DNA of 6,753 nucleotides, taken from positions 1 through 6,753 of the forward strand of contig JAOUFO010000101.1 in assembly GCA_029858165.1 (NCBI GenBank), given 5' to 3'. Shown here piece by piece: positions 1 through 5,442 of the stretch (position 1 is its first letter; the number at the start of each line of letters is the position of its first letter). A model generated the notes under the pieces. It had not been told where the DNA came from. It saw only the letters and a program-made list of their open reading frames with translations, and did no database searches. Source of the stretch: Deltaproteobacteria bacterium. GTDB lineage: Bacteria > SAR324 > JACQKK01. The translations under genes and the position numbers were made by a program.

Positions 1-558
1 CAGATGGTTGTCCTTGATCAGCACCCCGTCTGAAAGGGAATACCGGTGAGGCGCTCCCCCGCCGGTGATCACCGCGTGTTTTTCCAACACCCGCAGACCG
101 GGGGTGGTTTTGCGGGTGGCGGCCACCCGCACATCGGGGTTGACGGCGCGGGCCGCCGCCACAAACCGGGCGGTCAGGGTGGCGATGCCGGACAGCCTTT
201 GCATAAAATTCAAAGCCACCCGCTCCCCCCCCAACAGCAGGCGGGCCTCGCCTTGGACCGTGGCCGCCACCGCCCCGCCATTCACGGTGTCTCCCTCTTG
301 GGCCTGCACCGTCCAGGTGCAGGCCGGGGCCACCCGCAGAAAGGTTTCCCTGGCCGCATCCAGTCCGCAAACCACCCCCCCCTGCCGAAAGACCACCGAC
401 AGCCTGGCCCGGGTCCCGGGAGGAATCAACGCCAGACTGGTCATATCCCCGTAGGGGGCATCCTCTTCAAGGGCGGCAATGACTGCCCGTTTCACGGCCA
501 GTTCAGGCAGAACCCCCCCAAGGATGGGGGAGGCGTCAGGGGAACCAGGGGAGGCCAT
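1..558 (-). CDS. nadC: Nicotinate-nucleotide pyrophosphorylase (quinolinate phosphoribosyltransferase), 3' end cut by window edge
   Basis: Cytosolic enzyme that converts quinolinate and PRPP to nicotinate mononucleotide, CO2 and pyrophosphate, the step after NadA in de novo NAD synthesis. The reverse strand reads open for 186 codons from ATG (556-558) to the left edge; the family is usually about 280-290 aa, so roughly the last third is missing. Family landmarks are in order: EEDAPYGDMTS (residues 31-41, N-terminal domain), ERVALNFMQRLSGIAT (112-127), TRKTTPGLRVLEKHAV (148-163) and GGGAPHRYSLSDGVLIKDNH (166-185), which carry the basic substrate-binding residues. An in-frame TGA lies three codons upstream of the ATG, so no longer start is possible. 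No good Shine-Dalgarno is visible; the GTG at codon 22 is a less likely alternative. It lies on the same strand as nadA but is separated from it by a methyltransferase gene. Confidence 0.95.
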   Translation of the reverse strand, partial: MASPGSPDASPILGGVLPELAVKRAVIAALEEDAPYGDMTSLALIPPGTRARLSVVFRQGGVVCGLDAARETFLRVAPACTWTVQAQEGDTVNGGAVAATVQGEARLLLGGERVALNFMQRLSGIATLTARFVAAARAVNPDVRVAATRKTTPGLRVLEKHAVITGGGAPHRYSLSDGVLIKDNHL

Positions 559-578
559 AGGGCATCAGGCAAGGGGGG

Positions 579-617
579 GGTTATTTGGATTTTAAAAAGA
601 CAAATTCATTGCAGCCG
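579..617. repeat. 39-bp exact direct repeat, downstream copy (outside any gene)
   Basis: Identical over 39 bp to 648-686; the copies are 69 bp apart (start to start), with 30 bp of unrelated sequence between. This copy lies between the methyltransferase stop and the nadC start. Read on the minus strand it again encodes GCNEFVFLKSK and a stop, in the same frame as the gene because 69 is a multiple of three. It is therefore a duplicated gene tail, not a generic spacer repeat. Confidence 0.9.
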
Positions 618-647
618 GCTGGTGCTGGGATTGAAAGCGGCCATCCA

Positions 648-686
648 GGTTATTTGGATTTTAAAAAGACAAATTCATTGCAGCCG
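648..686. repeat. 39-bp exact direct repeat, copy at the methyltransferase 3' end
   Basis: Contains the last codons (GCNEFVFLKSK) and TAA stop of the methyltransferase gene plus two bases beyond it. It matches 579-617 base for base. The match ends at a sharp border on each side: the bases before Gly271's codon differ between copies, and the bases after the stop diverge within three positions. Confidence 0.9.
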
Positions 687-1495
687 TATCCATGCCGGGT
701 GATCAATTGGGTCAAGCCATACCCTTTGGCTTTATAAAAGGAGAATATGGCTTGGGGGGAGGCCACCTCAAAAGGATACCCGCCAATCCAATCCACCCAG
801 TCATTCCAAACGTTCATCCCACGCTCCTGATGGGGCTTCCATATTTCCAACACCGAACGACCGGTCATCAGCCGCACCAGCGAACGGACCAGATTGATCA
901 AAGAATCAACCACCTGTCGGTATAAAACAAAGGCCAACACATACAAAAACTTTAATGGACCGGGCAGGATTTGATAAATTCGTTTGATCCACCACCACCG
1001 TTTGCTGGCGGTACCCTCATTGTTGTAAATGGCGATGAACAGCTTCCCTTTATCCGCCACAGGCATTGAGGCGTTTTCCAGGGCCTGCCACATATTTCCG
1101 GTGTGATGCAGAACCCCCCAGGAATACACAATGTCAAATTTACCAAGGGATTCAAGGTATCCTTTGCTTAACACATCCCCTTGTTCCACCACCCACTGGG
1201 GATCCCCTTTAAAAAAAAGTTCCCGAATTCTTGCGGTGCTTTCCACCGAATCCTGATCATAATCAAAGGAATGAACTTTGGCACCCAATCTTCTTGCGGC
1301 CAAAGAGAACAACCCGCTGCCGGAGCCGATATCCAAAAAGGTTTTTCCCTGAAGGGAATCGGTTTCCAGCATTTCCTGTAAGGATTTTTCAGCCGTTTTG
1401 ATTTTTGTTTCAGTTAGAGTGGCCGCATATTTTTTCCAGTTTTTTCCAAAAGCAAAATGTTTTCCCCCCTTTTGATCCATAAGGATACTGCTCAT
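650..1495 (-). CDS. Class I SAM-dependent methyltransferase
   Basis: Predicted 281-aa soluble or membrane-associated methyltransferase of unknown substrate. The Rossmann SAM-binding core is clear: motif I LDIGSGSG (residues 54-61), the acidic end of strand 2 at FDYD (77-80), GDVL (107-110), and DIVYSWGVLHHTG (121-133). A hydrophobic, Trp- and Arg-rich stretch (about 167-208) may be an amphipathic lid or membrane-contact segment. The C-terminal part (RGMNVWNDWVDWIGGYPFEV and GCNEFVF) matches a group of UbiG-like methyltransferases often found in glycan or secondary-metabolite loci; the substrate cannot be read from sequence. ATG at 1495 is preferred over a start 19 codons upstream because AGGAG lies 6 nt before it. 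The gene is visibly AT-richer than nadA and nadC, which suggests separate ancestry. A copy of its 3' end follows downstream. Confidence 0.88.
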   Translation of the reverse strand: MSSILMDQKGGKHFAFGKNWKKYAATLTETKIKTAEKSLQEMLETDSLQGKTFLDIGSGSGLFSLAARRLGAKVHSFDYDQDSVESTARIRELFFKGDPQWVVEQGDVLSKGYLESLGKFDIVYSWGVLHHTGNMWQALENASMPVADKGKLFIAIYNNEGTASKRWWWIKRIYQILPGPLKFLYVLAFVLYRQVVDSLINLVRSLVRLMTGRSVLEIWKPHQERGMNVWNDWVDWIGGYPFEVASPQAIFSFYKAKGYGLTQLITRHGYGCNEFVFLKSK

Positions 1496-1501
1496 GCGAC
1501 A

Positions 1502-1506
1502 CTCCT
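1502..1506 (-). promoter_or_regulatory. Shine-Dalgarno AGGAG of the methyltransferase
   Basis: Minus-strand AGGAG with a 6-nt spacer to ATG at 1493-1495. It decides this start over the upstream ATG at 1552, whose 19-residue extension would span the ribosome-binding site and looks non-conserved (MIVSKPHPIRGK...). Confidence 0.7.
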
Positions 1507-1557
1507 GTAGTTTGGGTTTGCCCCTTATGGGATGCGGTTTGGAAACAATCAAGCCGG

Positions 1558-1586
1558 AAAAACTCTAAAACCCCTGAAGAAAGGGG
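1558..1586 (-). terminator. Weak terminator-like hairpin between nadA and the methyltransferase gene
   Basis: On the minus strand CCCCT (1582-1586) pairs with AGGGG (1571-1575) around a 6-nt loop. It is followed by TTTT, then AGAG, then TTTTT. The stem is only 5 bp and the T-tract is interrupted, so termination would be partial at best. Its position after nadA, in a 147-nt gap, fits attenuation or a separate transcription unit for the methyltransferase. Confidence 0.35.
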
Positions 1587-1642
1587 GCCAAAAACACGAT
1601 CATAATTCGTTGCCCGTCTATCAGGCCACCCGCCCAGTGCGT

Positions 1643-2653
1643 TTAATCCCGGGGGACGGCCATCATCCGCTCCAAAGCCAGGCGGGCGCCCTGGGCCGTT
1701 TGGGGGTCCACCTCCACCTCAAACACCTCCTCCAGCAGGGACCGGCGCACATCCTCCAGGGTGATCATTTTCATGTAGGGGCAATGGAGCCTGCACCCGA
1801 TGCAGCCGTCGGCCATGATGAATTCCCGGTCCGGCCACGCTTTTTTCATCTGATGGAGAATGCCCGATTCGGTGGCCACCAGAAAAGTTTTGGTTTGGGG
1901 GTATAGGGCCACTTTGTGGACCATGGCGGCGGTGGAACAGATTTCATCGGCCATTTCCAGGATGTCCTCCCGGCATTCCGGGTGGGCGATGACCACCGCC
2001 CCAGGGTAGGAAAGCAGGGTTTTTTTCACATTCACCCCCCGCAACACATCGTGGCTGGGGCAGGCCCCATCGTACACCACCACCTCTTTTTCCGGTACAT
2101 GCTTTTGCACCCAGCGGCCCAGGTTTTTATCCGGGGTAAACAACACTTTGGTCCCCGGCAAGGACCGCACCACCGAAATGGCATTGGCCGAGGTGCAGCA
2201 AATATCACTCAACGCCTTCACCTCCGCTGAAGAGTTGATATAAGTGACCACCGTATGGCCCGGATAACGGGTTTTCCAATCCTCCAGGCTTTCGGCGGAT
2301 ATGGAATCGGCCAGGGAGCAGCCCGCCCCCCGGTGGGGCAGAAACACCCGTTTTCCCGGATTCAACACTTTGGCCGCCTCCGCCATAAAGTGAACCCCGG
2401 CAAACACAATCTGATCCGCATCGGCCTTTTGAGCCTCCAGGGCCAGGGCCAGAGAATCTCCCACATGATGGGCCACATCCTGGACCGGACCGGTCTGATA
2501 GTTGTGAGCCAGGATCACCGCCCGCCTGACTCGGGCCAGATCCCGGATTTCCTCCATCAATCCGGCCTGTGCCGCCGTGTCTTCCGGTGGCTCAAGGCAA
2601 AGGGACCTTTGGGCCGAATGATCGTTGATGGGGGTAGCGTTATTCAGTTTCAT
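1643..2653 (-). CDS. nadA: Quinolinate synthase A
   Basis: [4Fe-4S] enzyme that condenses iminoaspartate with dihydroxyacetone phosphate to quinolinate, the first committed ring-forming step of NAD synthesis; cytosolic and oxygen-sensitive. 336 aa, normal for the family. Visible motifs: LAHNYQ (49-53 region), FAGVHFMAEAAKVLNPGK (84-101), GCSLADS (111-117), TYINSSAEVKALSDICCTSA (137-156), PDKNLG (174-179), HPECRED (224-230) and CIGCRLHCPYMKMITLE (284-300). By comparison with characterised NadA proteins, the likely cluster ligands are C112, C198 (in GACPSH) and C291 (in CPYMKM). C284 and C287 form an additional CxxC. The ATG overlaps the end of the preceding small gene by 14 nt, with AAGGGA about 8 nt upstream of it, so translation is probably coupled. 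No nadB (L-aspartate oxidase) is present in the window. Confidence 0.97.
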   Translation of the reverse strand: MKLNNATPINDHSAQRSLCLEPPEDTAAQAGLMEEIRDLARVRRAVILAHNYQTGPVQDVAHHVGDSLALALEAQKADADQIVFAGVHFMAEAAKVLNPGKRVFLPHRGAGCSLADSISAESLEDWKTRYPGHTVVTYINSSAEVKALSDICCTSANAISVVRSLPGTKVLFTPDKNLGRWVQKHVPEKEVVVYDGACPSHDVLRGVNVKKTLLSYPGAVVIAHPECREDILEMADEICSTAAMVHKVALYPQTKTFLVATESGILHQMKKAWPDREFIMADGCIGCRLHCPYMKMITLEDVRRSLLEEVFEVEVDPQTAQGARLALERMMAVPRD

Positions 2654-2894
2654 GGTGGGGTCCCTTCACCCGGGCGTTGTCACTTAAAGGCACTTTGGGG
2701 GTGCCGTGGGGGAAAACACGCCAGAATTCTTTTTTGATGAGATTGGTAATGGTGGCGCTTTTGGAAAACCCATGGTATTCCGCCATGGCTTCCAGCATCA
2801 GGTTTTCGGTGTCACTGGCCGAAAACGTCCTTACTTTTTTTTTCGCGGCGGATTTGGCCGTTGGGGCGTTCTGAATCAGGGTTTTCTTTCTCAC
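2640..2894 (-). CDS. Small ribbon-helix-helix-like protein, coupled to nadA
   Basis: Predicted 84-aa basic protein starting at GTG (2892-2894), with AGGGGG about 8 nt upstream. A Lys/Ala-rich N-terminus (1-20) leads into a pattern typical of ribbon-helix-helix DNA-binding proteins: a short polar/hydrophobic strand (KVRTFSAS, 20-27), helix A (DTENLMLEAMAEYH, 28-41), a G-F-S-K-S turn (42-46) and helix B (ATITNLIKKEFWRVF, 47-61). The polar tail (62-84) runs into the start of nadA; the two genes overlap by 14 nt (stop TAA 2640-2642, nadA ATG 2651-2653). The coupling, absence of any other annotation, and a palindrome upstream suggest a regulator of nadA or of its own operon, but that role is inferred. 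I do not recognise a named family. The alternative is a non-regulatory small protein that only resembles RHH. Confidence 0.72.
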   Translation of the reverse strand: MRKKTLIQNAPTAKSAAKKKVRTFSASDTENLMLEAMAEYHGFSKSATITNLIKKEFWRVFPHGTPKVPLSDNARVKGPHHETE

Positions 2895-2984
2895 CCAAAT
2901 ATCCCCCTGAAAACGGCGGACTGGAGCTGAAATGCGGTAAAAAAAGGGGATGGTCGGAAATCATCCAACCAACAACACTATTTA

Positions 2985-3011
2985 AAAACTATATAAGATT
3001 TGTATAGTTTT
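2985..3011. promoter_or_regulatory. Perfect 9+9 bp inverted repeat, candidate operator
   Basis: AAAACTATA (2985-2993) is the exact reverse complement of TATAGTTTT (3003-3011), with a 9-nt AT-rich spacer. Half-site centres are 18 bp apart, close to two helical turns, which suits a protein dimer or dimer pair. It sits 91 nt upstream of the GTG of the RHH-like gene, among TATA-like hexamers that could be promoter elements. Binding by the RHH-like protein is only a guess. AT-rich sequence gives short palindromes by chance, but 9 perfect arms in a 375-nt gap is unusual. Confidence 0.45.
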
Positions 3012-3173
3012 GCATCATATCATAAAAAAAAAGAGGGGACAACGGTCCGGGAACCCAGGGGGTTTTTCTACAACAAATTTTATTCAGCAGAAACTGTTTT
3101 TTATGATGTTTAAACCCTCCCATCTTTAAAAGTGTGATAAGGTATGAATCAGAGAACAAATGAGAGCCTTTCA

Positions 3174-3249
3174 TTGGGCCGTCGGTCCTCCCGATTGACG
3201 GGAGGTTCCAAGGGAAAAAGACGCTTCAGTGTGGTCAACAGACGGCCAA
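3174..3249 (+). promoter_or_regulatory. Nested stem-loop in the 5' leader of the response regulator
   Basis: Inner hairpin: CCTCCCG (3187-3193), 5-nt loop ATTGA, CGGGAGG (3199-3205), a perfect 7-bp GC-rich stem. Outer stem: TTGGGCCGTC (3174-3183) can pair with GACGGCCAA (3241-3249) over 9 bp with one bulged G. The outer stem ends 20 nt before the ATG at 3270, just before the likely ribosome-binding site. No T-run follows, so it is not an intrinsic terminator. It could affect translation or mRNA stability, if the transcript begins upstream of it. Confidence 0.4.
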
Positions 3250-3269
3250 CACACAAAAAAGGGTGGGTT

Positions 3270-3632
3270 ATGGACAAACGAAAAAAAATTCTGGTGGTGG
3301 ATGATCAGGCGGACCTGGGGGAATTGTATAAAACCGTGCTGATGGAGCAGGGCCATCTGGTGGTGGTGACCCAGAATCCGGAGGCCGCCCTGGAATTGGC
3401 TGAAAAAGATCACCTGGACCTGGTGTTGCTGGATATCCGCATGCCCGGTATGGATGGGATTGAACTGTTGCATCAATTGACCAATCGGAAGCCCAGTCTG
3501 AAGGTGATCATCAACACCGCTTATCCTTCTTACAAGGAAAACTATCTCACCTGGCCCGCGGTATCCTATCTGGTGAAGAGCAGCGATTTGACGGAACTGA
3601 CCGATACGGTGAACCGGGTGCTGGCTTCCTAA
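3270..3632 (+). CDS. Single-domain response regulator (CheY-like receiver)
   Basis: 120-aa stand-alone receiver with no output domain, so it must act by phosphotransfer or protein contact. Acidic pocket D11 and D12 (ILVVDDQ), phospho-acceptor D55 (LVLLDIRMPGMDG), switch residue T83 (IINTAY) and conserved K103 (YLVKSS) are all present. The usual Lys-Pro after strand 5 is Lys-Ser here (KSSDLTEL). The start at 3270 is chosen because the frame matches the receiver fold from residue 6. The in-frame extension back to 3144 is basic, low-complexity and runs through the leader hairpin. A weak purine-rich site (AGGGTGG) precedes the ATG. The kinase gene starts 23 nt after the stop, so the two are almost certainly co-transcribed and partners. 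Confidence 0.93.
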   Translation: MDKRKKILVVDDQADLGELYKTVLMEQGHLVVVTQNPEAALELAEKDHLDLVLLDIRMPGMDGIELLHQLTNRKPSLKVIINTAYPSYKENYLTWPAVSYLVKSSDLTELTDTVNRVLAS

Positions 3633-3655
3633 CCCAAGGAAGGGTGGTTGTTTCA

Positions 3656-5380
3656 ATGGCCATATATCTGGATGTGTTTTTAGATCCTGCATTTTCCACG
3701 GATCAGGATGGCCGCATCACCTACTGGAACCGGCAGGCGGAAATCCGGTTCGGTTACCCGGTGGATGAAGTGCTGGGCCGCCATTACTCCCTGTTGTTTC
3801 CCCTCCAGGAAGGGTCCCCCTTCCCCCCCTCCATAGAAGAAGAATTCCAGACCACCGGCAGGTTGATCCTGTTTAAGGTGGAACCCTGCCACAAATCCGG
3901 CTCGGTGGTGCAGTGTGAATTGACCCGTCTGCTGGCAACACCCCAGAATGACAACGAAAAAGGTACCCAGGTGTTTGTGCTGCGGGATGTTTCCGGCGAA
4001 ACCGCTCTGCGGCGGGAGGTCCAGACCCAGCGGGAAAAACTGTTTCAACTGCTGCAAAGCGGCCTGACCGCCAAAGATCAGTCCGGGATGCAGGGAATTT
4101 ACGAGGCCATTTTGATGGCGGTGGTATCCGGCAGGGGGCTGCGGTTCAACCGGGCTTTTCTGCTGGTGGTCAACGAGGCAGAAAGGGTTTTGCAGGGGGC
4201 ACTGGCCATCGGGCCGGGATCCAGCGAGGAGGCCGCCCGCATTTACACCGAATCTCCGTCTTTTAAAAACCTGGCGGAGGAAATCGCCTATTACCATTCT
4301 TTGGACCGGCAAACGGACCAGCAGGTGAACCTGATGGTGGGGCGGTTGTCCATCCCCATGAAGGGGCTGGCCAGCCAATGGATGGAAACCCTGATGAGCC
4401 GCCCCTATCAGGTGGCCACCCCAGAGATTTTGGCCCGTGATCCCGGCGGCCCTCTTCACTGGATTTCGGCCCATTTGCAAACCGATACCTTTGTGGCGGC
4501 CCCTTTGGTGTGGCAGGGGATGGCCATCGGGCTGTTGGTGGCCGACAACGTGATCACCCGCCAATCCATCCTACGGGAGGAAATTCACGGGTTGATTCCG
4601 GTGGCCGCCGCCGCGGCCCAGGCCATATTGGATGTGCGTCTGTTGCGCCAGATGGAAATCAACACCCGCCGGTTCCAGGATGCCAGCATGGAACTGAAAA
4701 AAACCCAGGAATCCATTCTGCTTCATGAGCGGCTTTCTTCCATGGGGTGGCTGATGGCAGAGCTGACCCACGAAGTGCGCAACCCCCTGGTGGTGGTGGG
4801 GGGGTATGTGCGCCGCCTGTTGGAAAAAGCGGAAGAGTTTCCCTCCATCCAGCACGAAATTGAAGTGATTGCCGGAGCCACCGAAAAGCTGGAATTGATC
4901 CTCAACCGGTATGCTGACCGGGTACTGACCCCCGAACCCAAAGGGGGGGAATCAGACCTGAACAAGGTGGTGGAATCGGTGATTTCCCTCACCCGGCAGG
5001 CCATGGATGCCAGAGGGGTGACTATCCGGTTTTACCCTTCCGCCAGCCGGATGATGTGTTCTTTGAACGATGTACAGATGTTTGAGGTGTTTTACAATCT
5101 GGTGACCAACGCCATCCACGCCATGGATCAGGGGGGCGCCATCGCCGTCCGGCTTTCCAGGGACGGGGACCGGGTGCATGCCCGGGTGGAGGATACCGGG
5201 CCGGGGATTCCCCCCGATGTTCTGCCCCATGTGTTCAACCCTTTTTTTTCCACCCGCGAAAAAGGTTTGGGGTTGGGCTTGACCCTGGTAAAGGAAATCG
5301 TGGAAAACAATGGAGGGAAGATAAAACTGGAAACCCAACCGGGCCATGGGACCGTCATCACCCTGATTCTCCCGGCCTGA
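3656..5380 (+). CDS. Soluble sensor histidine kinase (PAS-GAF-HisKA-HATPase_c)
   Basis: 574-aa cytosolic kinase with no signal peptide or transmembrane segment, so it senses an internal signal. N-terminal PAS domain (about 6-115; DQDGRITYWNRQAE and FGYPVDEVLG), GAF-type domain (about 140-328), coiled linker (about 329-360), and dimerisation/phosphoacceptor domain with H372 in LTHEVRNPLV. ATP-binding domain: N box NLVTNA (481-486), G1 DTGPGIP from D513, F box NPFFSTREKG, G2 GLGLGL (537-542). All catalytic motifs are intact. ATG 3656 is preferred; an in-frame GTG at 3644 is also possible, but lies only 3 nt after AAGGA. The PAS and GAF ligands cannot be told from sequence; no haem or flavin Cys/His signature is obvious. 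It likely phosphorylates the adjacent receiver; glgC follows 62 nt downstream on the same strand. Confidence 0.93.
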   Translation: MAIYLDVFLDPAFSTDQDGRITYWNRQAEIRFGYPVDEVLGRHYSLLFPLQEGSPFPPSIEEEFQTTGRLILFKVEPCHKSGSVVQCELTRLLATPQNDNEKGTQVFVLRDVSGETALRREVQTQREKLFQLLQSGLTAKDQSGMQGIYEAILMAVVSGRGLRFNRAFLLVVNEAERVLQGALAIGPGSSEEAARIYTESPSFKNLAEEIAYYHSLDRQTDQQVNLMVGRLSIPMKGLASQWMETLMSRPYQVATPEILARDPGGPLHWISAHLQTDTFVAAPLVWQGMAIGLLVADNVITRQSILREEIHGLIPVAAAAAQAILDVRLLRQMEINTRRFQDASMELKKTQESILLHERLSSMGWLMAELTHEVRNPLVVVGGYVRRLLEKAEEFPSIQHEIEVIAGATEKLELILNRYADRVLTPEPKGGESDLNKVVESVISLTRQAMDARGVTIRFYPSASRMMCSLNDVQMFEVFYNLVTNAIHAMDQGGAIAVRLSRDGDRVHARVEDTGPGIPPDVLPHVFNPFFSTREKGLGLGLTLVKEIVENNGGKIKLETQPGHGTVITLILPA

Positions 5381-5442
5381 ATTACTGTGACCCCTGTGAA
5401 TCTGATTTTAAAACCCGGGCAACCCAATCCAAAGAACCCACC

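Larger units (their letters stand above)
2895..3269. other. Divergent intergenic region (375 nt) between the nadA operon and the two-component genes
   Basis: AT-rich, no supportable gene. It must hold the leftward promoter for the RHH-nadA unit and probably the rightward promoter for the receiver-kinase genes. Visible structure: a perfect 9+9 dyad at 2985-3011; an 11-bp inverted repeat (3019-3029 with 3097-3107) enclosing a GC-rich patch; two TTTAAA boxes around 3109-3130; and a foldable leader at 3174-3249. TATATA and TATAGT-like hexamers lie in the dyad, but no -35/-10 pair is clear enough to call on either strand. I saw no sigma-54 type GG/GC element. Confidence 0.75.

Noticed and set aside
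225..580. Runs of eight C (225-232, 375-382) in nadC and eight G (573-580) upstream, as phase-variation tracts
   Set aside because: Both internal runs read in frame. Similar runs occur in the kinase gene (about 4798-4804), so they reflect general base use, and nadC is an unlikely phase-variable gene.
579..686. CRISPR array
   Set aside because: Only two copies, one of which is coding sequence, and no further spacer-repeat units or cas genes.
46..702. Plus-strand open frame of 218 codons across nadC and the repeat region
   Set aside because: Antisense to nadC, whose family motifs are clear on the minus strand. Its sequence is Gly/Pro/His-rich shadow composition, and its apparent internal protein repeat is just the 39-bp DNA repeat read backwards.
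2989..3174. 61-codon minus-strand frame in the divergent intergenic region
   Set aside because: No ribosome-binding site, low-complexity AT-driven composition, and no recognisable motif.
3144..3269. 42-codon N-terminal extension of the response regulator
   Set aside because: Receiver homology starts after Met at 3270; the extension is basic, runs through the leader stem-loop, and lacks a properly spaced ribosome-binding site.
3680..4564. Long minus-strand open frame opposite the kinase gene
   Set aside because: Gly/His/Gln/Pro-rich shadow of a GC-rich coding strand; the plus-strand kinase motifs explain the region.
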